Source of the DNA: DATKGQ01 sp035510715
GTDB lineage: Bacteria > Patescibacteriota > Saccharimonadia > Saccharimonadales > UBA4665
Assembly (NCBI GenBank): GCA_035510715.1
Contig: DATKGQ010000031.1
Location: 1-56,223, forward strand
DNA length: 56,223 nt
Direction of reading: 5' to 3'
Below the pieces are notes generated by a model. That model had not been told where the DNA came from. It saw only the letters and a list, made by a program, of their open reading frames with translations, and did not search any database. Below are positions 49,005 through 56,223 of the stretch, piece by piece; positions within the stretch are counted from its first letter, which is position 1, and every line of letters starts with the position of its first letter. The translations under genes were made by a program, and so were the position numbers.

Positions 49005-51373
49005 ATTTCTCTGTCAGGCTTAACTCTCAGCGCGCCAAAAAAGCCCGCCTGGAGGCCAAAATCGGTAAGGGTGGTTACCTGATAACTGCTAGTTTGGCGA
49101 TTTTATGTCTGATTGGCAGCATTACACTTGTCTTATCAAACTCTTATCATTTCGGCTTCGGATTACTGGCCTTGTCACTACTGGCTTCGATGTTTTGTCT
49201 GTGGTATCAGGGAGATCTTATCAAGTTACCGATTCTTTTACCGGCCCAGTACCTGGATGATATTTTACCGCCAATTATTCTGGCTAATCTGCATGATCCG
49301 ATTACTCCTCAACAAGTCTGGAATATTATCACTAAAGACTATGACGCATTATTTATTGCCAACCATCTACTGATCAGTCCGCAATTAATTACCCACACCT
49401 TAAGCGACGAAGAGCATGACAGCGTCGCTGTCTGGCAGGCGGCGGTCAATTTACTGGGTCCGGATTCCGAAAGGGCCCTGCACGGCGGAGCGATAGCTAC
49501 GGCCCTGATGATTACTTCACCGGTTACCCTGGAATACTTCCGCCAGCAGAATTTATCCCGCGACAATATGCTCGATGTCTACAGCTGGCTGGACCGGAAT
49601 CTGGTATACAGCATGCAGCCTAAACCGTTTTTCGGCGGAATCGGCCGTGACTGGACCAGCGGGTTTGCTCCGAATTTGGAAGAATTCTCTCAGAATATCA
49701 GCCTGATAATTGAAAAAGGCGGCGGCTATTCACACTTTTTGGCCCATACCGACGTTCTTAATGGTATTACCCATAGTTTGTCGCAAGGCATTGGTGTTGC
49801 CTTGATCGGACCAACCGGAATCGGCAAAACATCATTGATTTACGGTTTGGCGGAGCGCTTATTGGAAGGGCATGATAAATCTCTGGAATATTATCAGATA
49901 ATCAGCCTGCACGCTTCGCTGATTCTTTCGGCCGGCGCGGGGCGGCTGGAGCAATTAATGGTCACTTTGTTAAGTGAAGCCATCAAAGCCGGTAATCTGA
50001 TTATCTTTTTGGATGACGCCCAGTTATTTTTCGGTAACGGCCCCGGGGCCTTCGACCTAAGTCAGATACTGCTGCCGATTATCCAAAACCGGCGGTTAAA
50101 ATTAATTGCCGCCATGACACCACATGATTGGCAAAGTTTACGCGCCAGCAATGAAGCCCTGGCCAGCCATTTCACCCCGATTACACTTCAGGAACCAAGC
50201 ATGGACGATACCATCAAGATTGCCGAAGACAGCGCCATTATGCTGGAACATCAAAATAATATATTGATCAGCTATGACGCTATCCGTGAAGCTTACCGCT
50301 TAAGCGGCCATTATATCCAGGACCAAGCCTATCCCGGCAAAACCATCGCTTTACTTGAGCAAGCTGTGCCATATGCCGTTCAAAAAGTCTTAACCGCCGA
50401 GACCGTTCAGTCTTCGATTGAAAAAATGATTGGCGTAAAAGTGTCCAAGGCCGATGCTCCGGAGGCCGCCATACTACTGAACTTAGAAGATAAGATTCAT
50501 GAGCGGATGATCAACCAGAAACGGGCCGTTAATGTCGTGGCTTCGGCTTTGCGGCGCGGCCGGGCCGGCGTATCGAATCCCAAGCGGCCGACCGGTAGTT
50601 TCCTGTTTCTTGGTCCGACTGGTGTCGGTAAGACCGAATTAGCCCGCTCCCTGGCCGCCACTTACTTCGGCAATGAGCACCAGCTGATCCGGCTGGATAT
50701 GAGCGAGTACCAGCGGCCTGAGGATATTTCCCGTTTGCTGGCCAGCAGCAGTGCCCGAGAAGTGAACTTGCTAACATCTATCCGTCAGCAGCCGTTTGCA
50801 GTCGTACTTTTTGATGAATTCGAAAAAGCCCATCCGACAATCCTCAATCTCTTTCTGCAATTGCTTGATGAAGGCCAGTTAACTGATGACACCGGGCGGC
50901 CAGCTTCTTTCCGCAATACGATTGTTATTGCCACGTCTAATGCCGGTTCGGCGGCTATTTCCAAACGCATCCAAACAACCGGCAGTCTTGACGGATTTGA
51001 GCGGACTCTGATAGACCAGCTGATTAGTGATGAATTGTTTAAGACGGAGTTGATTAACCGCTTTGACGAAGTAGTCCTGTTCAGGCCGCTTAGCGAAAAA
51101 GAATTAGCTTCAGTCGCCAAGTTAATGCTAAAAGAGGTTAATGAGACCCTGGTTGAAAAGAATATCCGGGTGGAATTAACCGACGATGCGCTGGAAGTTA
51201 TTGTCAAGGCTGGCTACGATCCGGAGTTCGGGGCCCGGTCAATGCGCCGGATTATCCAAAAAACAGTCGAGAATGTTGTCGCCGTCAAGATATTAAGCGG
51301 GCAGGTCGCGGCCGGAGGCTTGATTACCCTGACTGGTCAAGACTTAGCCAGTGATGAGAATATCAACGCTTAA
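49001..51373 (+). CDS. Membrane-anchored Clp-like double AAA+ ATPase
   Basis: 790 residues. Two membrane helices at about 25-65 replace the usual Clp N-domain. AAA1 has Walker A GPTGIGKTS (about 269) and a Walker-B-like IIFLDDAQLFF; AAA2 has GPTGVGKTE (about 538), Walker B VLFDEFEKAH, sensor IATSNAGS, and the arginine/sensor region FGARSMRRIIQ near the end. No IGF/LGF loop for ClpP docking is evident, so unfolding or remodelling at the membrane is likelier than ClpP-linked proteolysis. Translation is coupled to the upstream membrane protein. Confidence 0.88.
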   Translation: MNFSVRLNSQRAKKARLEAKIGKGGYLITASLAILCLIGSITLVLSNSYHFGFGLLALSLLASMFCLWYQGDLIKLPILLPAQYLDDILPPIILANLHDPITPQQVWNIITKDYDALFIANHLLISPQLITHTLSDEEHDSVAVWQAAVNLLGPDSERALHGGAIATALMITSPVTLEYFRQQNLSRDNMLDVYSWLDRNLVYSMQPKPFFGGIGRDWTSGFAPNLEEFSQNISLIIEKGGGYSHFLAHTDVLNGITHSLSQGIGVALIGPTGIGKTSLIYGLAERLLEGHDKSLEYYQIISLHASLILSAGAGRLEQLMVTLLSEAIKAGNLIIFLDDAQLFFGNGPGAFDLSQILLPIIQNRRLKLIAAMTPHDWQSLRASNEALASHFTPITLQEPSMDDTIKIAEDSAIMLEHQNNILISYDAIREAYRLSGHYIQDQAYPGKTIALLEQAVPYAVQKVLTAETVQSSIEKMIGVKVSKADAPEAAILLNLEDKIHERMINQKRAVNVVASALRRGRAGVSNPKRPTGSFLFLGPTGVGKTELARSLAATYFGNEHQLIRLDMSEYQRPEDISRLLASSSAREVNLLTSIRQQPFAVVLFDEFEKAHPTILNLFLQLLDEGQLTDDTGRPASFRNTIVIATSNAGSAAISKRIQTTGSLDGFERTLIDQLISDELFKTELINRFDEVVLFRPLSEKELASVAKLMLKEVNETLVEKNIRVELTDDALEVIVKAGYDPEFGARSMRRIIQKTVENVVAVKILSGQVAAGGLITLTGQDLASDENINA

Positions 51374-51378
51374 TACTT

Positions 51379-52416
51379 TCAGAATGGCCGCAGGGCTTTG
51401 ATCTGGCGCTTTCTTAGTTTCTTGTACTCTTCCCGCTCGCCAAGCCAGTAGCTCAAAATCATCAAGACTATCATCAGATAAACCACCCAGACTAACCATA
51501 GCCAGTTGTGGATAGTCGTCAGCAGACTGGGTTTGGTTGGTTTACTAGTGGCGGCAACTGCGACTGCTTTGCCACGGACAACTGTCATTAATTGTATAAA
51601 GGCCGACTGGCCGGTTGAATCCACGGCCTGGATAGTTATTCGGTAATACTGCAAACCGTTTGCCTGGGAATAACTGTGGGCTAGCTGGAAAGTGCCGCTG
51701 CTGCTGCGGACGGCCGTAGAGACCTGACCATCACCCCAGTTAATCGTCAAGCCGTAAGGTGCAGTGCCGCCAACAATAGTCAGGGGGATCGGTATCACTT
51801 GATTAACCGCATTGATCTGATAACTATAACTTGATCTGAGCACGAATGACTGGGTAGAAGTTAGCGGCGAGGTTTTGACTACCGGTTTGGTGGACATGGT
51901 CGGCTGGGTGGAGTTTACTGGTTGGGTTGGTGAAGTATAATATACCGTCACATTCGGCGAAGTCGGACCCTCGTTATCGGTTATATTAAATACTTCGGCC
52001 GAGAGTACGTTGCTGCCGCTAACCAGCTGTGTCGGCAATGAAAAAGTGCCGCCGCTGCTGCAGTTGATGACTCCGCTGAAGCCGCTATTGTCATATATTT
52101 CGACATAGGAGACTAGCGGACAGGTGCCGCTAACTGTAATCGGCTCAGAGGTTAATTGGGTTTGATCAGCCGGGGAAGTTATCACTGCCGGCGAAGTCAG
52201 CAATGGCGCCGGCACAGTAGCTGTAACCAAAAAACTTGAAGCTGATACCCTTAGTGACGACAAAACCAGCCAGCCACCGAATATTATCAGGACAAAAATG
52301 GTTGAGGGATGAAGTAATATTTTTTTGTGAACCGGGCGGCGGCGCTTGATAGCGCTTTTATAGCGGTTATTAGTCGTTATAGCTAAACGCTTCGGTCTTT
52401 TTTTGGTTTTGGCCAT
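51379..52416 (-). CDS. Membrane-anchored Ig/PKD-domain protein
   Basis: 345 residues. A very basic cytoplasmic N-terminus, one membrane helix (about 40-60), an Ig-like domain (about 75-165, ITSPADQTQLTSEPITVSGT), a Thr/Ser/Pro linker and a PKD-like domain (about 205-290, GGTAPYGLTINWGDG), a second membrane helix (about 308-328) and a basic tail. The layout suggests a surface scaffold or adhesion protein held at both ends. It converges with the Clp-like gene (5 nt apart). Confidence 0.72.
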   Translation of the reverse strand: MAKTKKRPKRLAITTNNRYKSAIKRRRPVHKKILLHPSTIFVLIIFGGWLVLSSLRVSASSFLVTATVPAPLLTSPAVITSPADQTQLTSEPITVSGTCPLVSYVEIYDNSGFSGVINCSSGGTFSLPTQLVSGSNVLSAEVFNITDNEGPTSPNVTVYYTSPTQPVNSTQPTMSTKPVVKTSPLTSTQSFVLRSSYSYQINAVNQVIPIPLTIVGGTAPYGLTINWGDGQVSTAVRSSSGTFQLAHSYSQANGLQYYRITIQAVDSTGQSAFIQLMTVVRGKAVAVAATSKPTKPSLLTTIHNWLWLVWVVYLMIVLMILSYWLGEREEYKKLRKRQIKALRPF

Positions 52417-52504
52417 GGTTTTTGTTTTTCAAGTACGTTCAGGCAATATCATACCATAATATTAACATCTGTTAAATAACGGTAATGCTAAATTCATCCG
52501 GCTG

Positions 52505-53314
52505 CTAAATGGTTTTTAGCGTACTGATGATGGTTTTGGCCAGTGCGGCAGCAGACTGCAGATCAACCTTGGCAGTTTGCAGTTTGGTTGCATATCCGCT
52601 CAGGACCGAGCGGTTAGTATTGTAATCGGATGGCAGCAGCGGCAGGACAGCTTGCTCAACGCCAGTTGACAGGGCCTGGGCGGCGTTGATATCGGCGATC
52701 ATGGTATTGAGTTCAGTTTGCAGGGAACTGACGTTTTTACCGGCTGCTAGGTCATTGGTAATCCGATTCTGGATCTTTTGGCCAAGGGTTGTCAAATTGA
52801 TCTCAATAGCCATCTGGTCGTCAGCCATTTTAACTAGCTGAACTTTTGGCAGAATTAAGGCGTATACCCGATAATCACCAATAATATCCCGGGCATTAAT
52901 TACCGCGCACTGTACGGCTGATGATACCGGCGTAACCGTGGCGCAGTTATCAAGCGCAGTTTTAAGTGATGCCAAACCGCTGATTTCGGCGGTAACTTCA
53001 TTCTCTAAGAAAGTTAGATCGGTGTTGCTTAAGTTTTTGGTAGCGGTTATTTTTGAATCTAGGGCATTAAGCGAAGTCAGCCGCCGGGCAATTTCTTCAT
53101 TACCTTTGTTAATAATGTTACTCAGCTCCGTCTGCTGCCTGGCCGTCGAACCGCCGGATCCACCAGTACCAGAAGCAGCCGTGGAGGTAGACGGGGTGGT
53201 GGTTGTGTCTGACGCACTTTGGGCAGCGGCCGAACCCATAGCCAGAACACTCAGGCTAAAAGCTATCGCCGCGACTAGTAAGCCGGTTTTTGTGACTTTA
53301 TTGCTTAATTTCAT
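52505..53314 (-). CDS. Secreted helical protein
   Basis: 269 residues with a signal peptide (GLLVAAIAFSLSVLAMGSAA, cut near AAA-QS). A Thr/Ser/Gly linker (about 36-60) is followed by an all-helical region (about 60-269) with heptad-like hydrophobics and two Cys (DNCATV, VQCAVI), suggesting a long coiled coil. AAGGAG lies 11 nt upstream. It is probably co-transcribed with the genes on either side. Confidence 0.65.
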   Translation of the reverse strand: MKLSNKVTKTGLLVAAIAFSLSVLAMGSAAAQSASDTTTTPSTSTAASGTGGSGGSTARQQTELSNIINKGNEEIARRLTSLNALDSKITATKNLSNTDLTFLENEVTAEISGLASLKTALDNCATVTPVSSAVQCAVINARDIIGDYRVYALILPKVQLVKMADDQMAIEINLTTLGQKIQNRITNDLAAGKNVSSLQTELNTMIADINAAQALSTGVEQAVLPLLPSDYNTNRSVLSGYATKLQTAKVDLQSAAALAKTIISTLKTI

Positions 53315-53353
53315 AATTTCTATTTCTCCTTAGTAGAATTTCGCAGCCAAAAC

Positions 53354-53713
53354 CTAATTGGTTGGCACCGTTATTTCACTTTTCTGATCATTCAGGGCGG
53401 CGTTAACTGAAGAATTATCAGCGCTCTGGGCAGACAATTGGCCGTTAACGCTGTTCAGGTCATTAGTTAGACTGGCATTATCGGTGCCCGGGCTGACCAT
53501 CGGCGTGGTAGCAGCAGTAGTGGTTTTTGCCGTCGGAGCAGGAGTAGTTGAGTTGGTGCTGGCCGGCGAGACAGTACTAGTGGTGTTTTTGTCATTTCTG
53601 ACGGCCACCCGCCAGCCGACCAAAACTACGATGGCGATAATTGCTATGCCGACTAAAATATGGACAAAAGTATTGCCCGATTCTTCTCGAGAATAGATGC
53701 TTGGATGTTTCAC
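53354..53713 (-). CDS. Anchored Thr-rich protein
   Basis: 119 residues from GTG 53713. A short basic N-terminus with EESGNTFVHILVGIAIIAIV (a prepilin-like or simple membrane segment, about 10-32) precedes a low-complexity Thr/Ser/Ala/Pro region and a short helical end. It is a likely surface stalk protein. It precedes the secreted helical protein by 39 nt on the same strand. Confidence 0.6.
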   Translation of the reverse strand: MKHPSIYSREESGNTFVHILVGIAIIAIVVLVGWRVAVRNDKNTTSTVSPASTNSTTPAPTAKTTTAATTPMVSPGTDNASLTNDLNSVNGQLSAQSADNSSVNAALNDQKSEITVPTN

Positions 53714-53812
53714 TTTAGTTTATTTCCTTTTTAGCTGCTATTTATATCATAAGGGTTATGCCAAGCACTGGCAAGTAAGCTAATATTTTATTATCTATTT
53801 TTAGAATGATTC

Positions 53813-54487
53813 CTATCTGATCAAATAGTCACTCGTCGGCTCTGGTGCATGCCAATCCGAAGAATCCTCACCCTTCCAATGATTAATTAACGCTTTGAAT
53901 ATTCTCAGTCTTTTATCACTAATACCATTAATACGCCGGAGCGTACCGTTGTTATAGGCTTCTTCCAATACTCTCATGTCTACTACCCAGCGCTCCAGTA
54001 AGGGTGTTTCCGTCGGGACGTCGGTTCTTAAACTGACAATATTATCAATATGCGTTACGAATATACCGGCCAAATAACTCCCGTCGGCGGGTGGTGAATA
54101 CTGGCTGCTTCGATACAACATATTAAGAATACGGGTGTCTGATCCGGCTTTGGGGTCCTGGCTTTTAACAAATTTACCGACTTCCCAAAAATTAATATAA
54201 TTATCCTCTTCGTCCACATTCTCACCATTAATATAGCGTTCAAATTTGCCTAATCTAGTTAATGACTGACCAATTAGTTTTTTATCATTTTTGGGGTCTT
54301 TTGACCGGTCCAGCAGGGCACAGCGAATTGCTGTAGTCATTAGAAAAACCCGGTCGTAGACTACCGCCTCATGCATCAGCCGGCGTTCAGCTTCAGACAC
54401 ACTGCTAAGAGATAGCGAACCTAACTCTTTTTTAGTATCTTGAGCAATTACCCAATCTATCATGTCTTTGTTGGCAGGTTTCTCCAT
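53813..54487 (-). CDS. Hypothetical soluble protein
   Basis: 224 residues, no signal or membrane segment, mostly helical. Segments such as EAERRLMHEAVVYDRVFLMTT and INGISDKRLRIFKALINHWK have no recognised match. It is charged and probably cytoplasmic. Function unknown. Confidence 0.6.
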   Translation of the reverse strand: MEKPANKDMIDWVIAQDTKKELGSLSLSSVSEAERRLMHEAVVYDRVFLMTTAIRCALLDRSKDPKNDKKLIGQSLTRLGKFERYINGENVDEEDNYINFWEVGKFVKSQDPKAGSDTRILNMLYRSSQYSPPADGSYLAGIFVTHIDNIVSLRTDVPTETPLLERWVVDMRVLEEAYNNGTLRRINGISDKRLRIFKALINHWKGEDSSDWHAPEPTSDYLIR

Positions 54488-54590
54488 AAGTGAATTTTTA
54501 TTGTACTATTACTAGTCAAATATTAATGTAATAATTCTAAAACTGCTGTTAGCTTATTGTGATTATTTCTTAAAAACTACAGTTAAATAC

Positions 54591-54851
54591 TTAGCTTTCC
54601 TCAGGCTCGACATATCTAATCCGATACTCATGCATCTGCAAAGCGATCGATGTCAGGCCTTCCTGATCAAGCGGCATTTCTAATGCTTCAACTTTTGGGA
54701 TTAATTCCCAGGCCCAGCGGCGGACATCGTCTTCTGATGACAGTGGATTGTCATCAGCTAATCTCTCTATGATTTTGGCAGCTCCGTCGCCAAAGGTCCG
54801 GTTCAGATCGCCTAAATAATCGGGCAGCGGTGCCTGCTCGTTTTGAGTCAT
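54591..54851 (-). CDS. Small hypothetical protein
   Basis: 86 residues from ATG 54851 (the frame is open to 54887). Acidic, helical, no signal peptide (LPDYLGDLNRTFGDGAAKII, then VRRWAWELIPKVEALEMP). TATTAT ends 8 nt before the start, so the leader is nearly absent. Family unknown. Confidence 0.55.
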   Translation of the reverse strand: MTQNEQAPLPDYLGDLNRTFGDGAAKIIERLADDNPLSSEDDVRRWAWELIPKVEALEMPLDQEGLTSIALQMHEYRIRYVEPEES

Positions 54852-54876
54852 AATATTTAATAATAGTCCTTTGAAT

Positions 54877-55308
54877 TTATACGTCAAATATAATAAGTTC
54901 GCTGGCGCGACAATAATATACCGGCATTAATTTTTTATGCCCGGCGGCTGCTGCTGAAGAATCATGTTTATTTATGGATCGAGACAGAAAGGCAAGCATT
55001 TGTCGGTCGGGCCATAGGCATAAGAACTGACTCTGGTACTCCGGTGAAACGATCCGACCACAAAAGTATTTTAAACCCTTGGAGCTATGTCCGGTAAAAA
55101 CAACCGCTAAAACATTTATCCAGGCGGCAACTTCACTAGCTATCAGAACAAAATATATATTAGATCAATGCTTAATTACACCGAGTAGTCGGTGCCATAT
55201 ACTAGGTGTCGGGGCAACCGTCACGGGTGACGGTGTTGTTGCGACCGGAGCCGGGCTTGGTGGCATAACTGGTTGCTGTGGCGGTGTTTGGGGTAGTATT
55301 GGTTCCAT
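54877..55308 (-). pseudogene. Membrane protein interrupted by an in-frame TGA
   Basis: ATG 55308 opens a Pro-rich stretch (PQTPPQQPVMPPSPAP...) and RLLGVIKH, then TGA at 55165-55167. The same frame continues with no further stop for 95 codons, beginning with a membrane segment (YFVLIASEVAAWINVLAVVF) and ending at TAA 54877-54879. The Pro-rich start followed by a membrane helix is a common layout in this group. TATAAA lies immediately upstream. The simplest view is a nonsense mutation. Confidence 0.6.
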
Positions 55309-55513
55309 TTTTTTATAACCTCTTATTAACAATAACCTTATATTAACACGCTTATGTCAAAGGTTGATGTTTTTATAAAGTTTAATTGGCTTTTAGCTTA
55401 AAATATCTAAACACTTTTTAAATATCTTAAGTTAAATGACAGAGTAATTGGTGGTTGGTTGGAGAAAGGGGTTTGATTGGGGATGGTTTATTGGTTGCCT
55501 TTGGGCGCCAATA

Positions 55514-55576
55514 GGTGGGGAAGGATATTGAATGCGACGCATTCATCCTTATGGCAGTAAAACCACGATCCCCACC
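55514..55576 (-). terminator. Nested hairpin after a GC-rich small gene
   Basis: GGTGGGG (55514-55520) pairs with CCCCACC (55570-55576); inside it, AAGGAT-3 nt-GAATGC pairs with GCATTC-ATCCTT (55521-55550) around a 3-nt loop. It lies just after the stop of the minus-strand gene at 55599. Strong terminator or 3' structure; no gene is seen in 55319-55510. Confidence 0.55.
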
Positions 55577-55598
55577 TGCTATTGTCTCTTGGTGTCAA

Positions 55599-55841
55599 TC
55601 ACCGGTTGTCTATAAGTTTCCGGATGCCGGTGAATGTTTCAACGAGCGCAGCGCCGAAGAACTCGCCAAGAAGTTTGACGACACCAATAGCCACGCATAG
55701 CGGACCCAAAGCGATCAAGATCACTTTAGTTGCTGTTTTGAAGTGGTACGGGTTGTAGGGGTGCTCGCGGACGTTGTCGTATGTCACGTAAATCGTGAAC
55801 AAGTAGCCAAGAATGAGGTAAACGATGATGTGAATAGGCAT
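55599..55841 (-). CDS. GC-rich small membrane protein
   Basis: 80 residues from ATG 55841, 5 nt after AAGGAGC; the frame is open to 55862. Two hydrophobic segments (about 5-22 and 45-68) with a polar loop holding YDNVREHPYNPYHF. Its composition is GC-richer than its surroundings. Structured RNA lies on both sides, as with the other GC-rich genes. Family unknown. Confidence 0.6.
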   Translation of the reverse strand: MPIHIIVYLILGYLFTIYVTYDNVREHPYNPYHFKTATKVILIALGPLCVAIGVVKLLGEFFGAALVETFTGIRKLIDNR

Positions 55842-55876
55842 TAATAGCTCCTTATCTAGCAATCAACCAATTCCAG

Positions 55877-55932
55877 TCAGGCAAGCAAAAGTTAAGCGAA
55901 CTAACTGCTCTTTGCCGGACTGGATAATTACT
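55877..55932 (-). promoter_or_regulatory. Leader hairpin upstream of the 55.6 kb gene
   Basis: CCAGTC-mismatch-GGCAA on one arm pairs with TTGCC-mismatch-GACTGG on the other, enclosing about 27 nt, in the 5' leader of the minus-strand gene. It may be a regulatory leader. It does not match the motif shared by 18491 and 41357. The stretch 55933-56070 is AT-rich and shows nothing else. Confidence 0.45.
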
Positions 55933-56114
55933 CTGTCAATGTACATCGGAGCTAGTAATATAAGCTCAACGAAGTGGTAGTATATTAACATAACTACTTT
56001 AATTAGTCAATTTATTCAAAGTGGATTCCGTCTCTAAATTGACATTTTATTATATATATTATAGTATAATTTAAATGAGTGAAGCCTAAATTCAGGCCAT
56101 TAGTAGGACACTCA

Positions 56115-56223
56115 CTACTTTCGGAGTATTCCTTTCTCATTAGCTAATTGTAGCGCACTCTTGTAGCCCAGACTTCTCCTGGGCTTATTGTTTATGATGG
56201 ACATATATTCATCAACCTGAGTT
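56115..56223 (-). mobile_element. IS30-type transposase, C-terminal end (cut by window)
   Basis: A minus-strand frame enters from the right edge and reads DEYMSIINNKPRRSLGYKSA and onward to TAG at 56115-56117. The N-x-(K/R)-P-R-x-x-LG-(Y/F) motif followed by a short tail is the C-terminal signature of IS30-family transposases. Just beyond the stop, GCCTAAATTCAGGC (about 56087-56100) is an imperfect palindrome that may lie near the element's end. Only 35 residues are visible. Confidence 0.7.

Noticed and set aside
54877..55308. TGA read as an amino acid (alternative code as in Gracilibacteria)
   Set aside because: TGA ends several good genes (for example at 7891, 19738 and 49004, two of them in ATGA overlaps), and no long conserved gene here contains an in-frame TGA.
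1..56223. CRISPR arrays
   Set aside because: No series of short identical repeats with regular spacers was seen; repeat pairs found are single and diverged.

Overview
The window most likely comes from a member of the Patescibacteria (CPR), probably Candidatus Saccharibacteria (TM7). The basis is gene content and style: compact AT-leaning genes, many short membrane or secreted proteins, type IV prepilins, a sortase with an LPXTG substrate, a membrane-anchored Clp-like ATPase, a CofE-like ligase and salvage enzymes. Several genes resemble actinobacterial families: a WhiB protein, a decayed second WhiB, a GuaB1-type IMPDH-like GMP reductase, an actinobacterial-type MetG and a propeller-repeat surface protein. 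That fits the known parasitism of Saccharibacteria on Actinobacteria. The assignment is inferred; there is no rRNA, and I see no tRNA gene or CRISPR array.

Layout. 0-8 kb: RHH/PIN toxin-antitoxin, MetG, a NatA/NatB-like ABC exporter, YdeI/OmdA-type protein, and decayed genes. 8-16 kb: prepilin and envelope proteins, thymidine kinase, Maf, a DHA2 efflux pump, and a NUDIX-CofE fusion. 16-23 kb: PurA, then a GC-richer island (ParB/DGQHR-like gene plus partner, structured RNA on both sides, including a hammerhead-like fold), a frameshifted prepilin and GuaB1. 23-30 kb: surface polysaccharide and sortase region (glycosidase-like protein, polysaccharide deacetylase, LPXTG protein, sortase, processive GT2). 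30-41 kb: a WhiB pseudogene, DegV, HdeD-like, propeller protein, YbaK, HAD, ICMT-like methyltransferase, phosphohexomutase, WhiB and MsrA. 41-48 kb: a second GC-rich cassette whose structured leader matches the first, a CDP-alcohol phosphotransferase, DEAD-box helicase and RRM protein, and an NAD-related pair in which pnuC and nadE are fused by an apparent deletion. 48-56 kb: P-loop kinase, membrane protein plus double-AAA Clp-like ATPase, a run of secreted or anchored proteins, a membrane protein interrupted by TGA, a third GC-rich small gene, and the C-terminus of an IS30-type transposase at the right edge.

Expression signals fall into two classes. About eleven genes have a -10 box, often an extended TGn -10, ending only 6-7 nt before the start codon, which implies leaderless mRNAs. 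Others, including all the GC-rich cassettes and many secreted proteins, have clear Shine-Dalgarno sequences. The strongest candidates for something undescribed are the covarying leader motif shared by the GC-rich cassettes at 18.5 and 41.4 kb, the hammerhead-like element at 20.7 kb, and the leaderless architecture.
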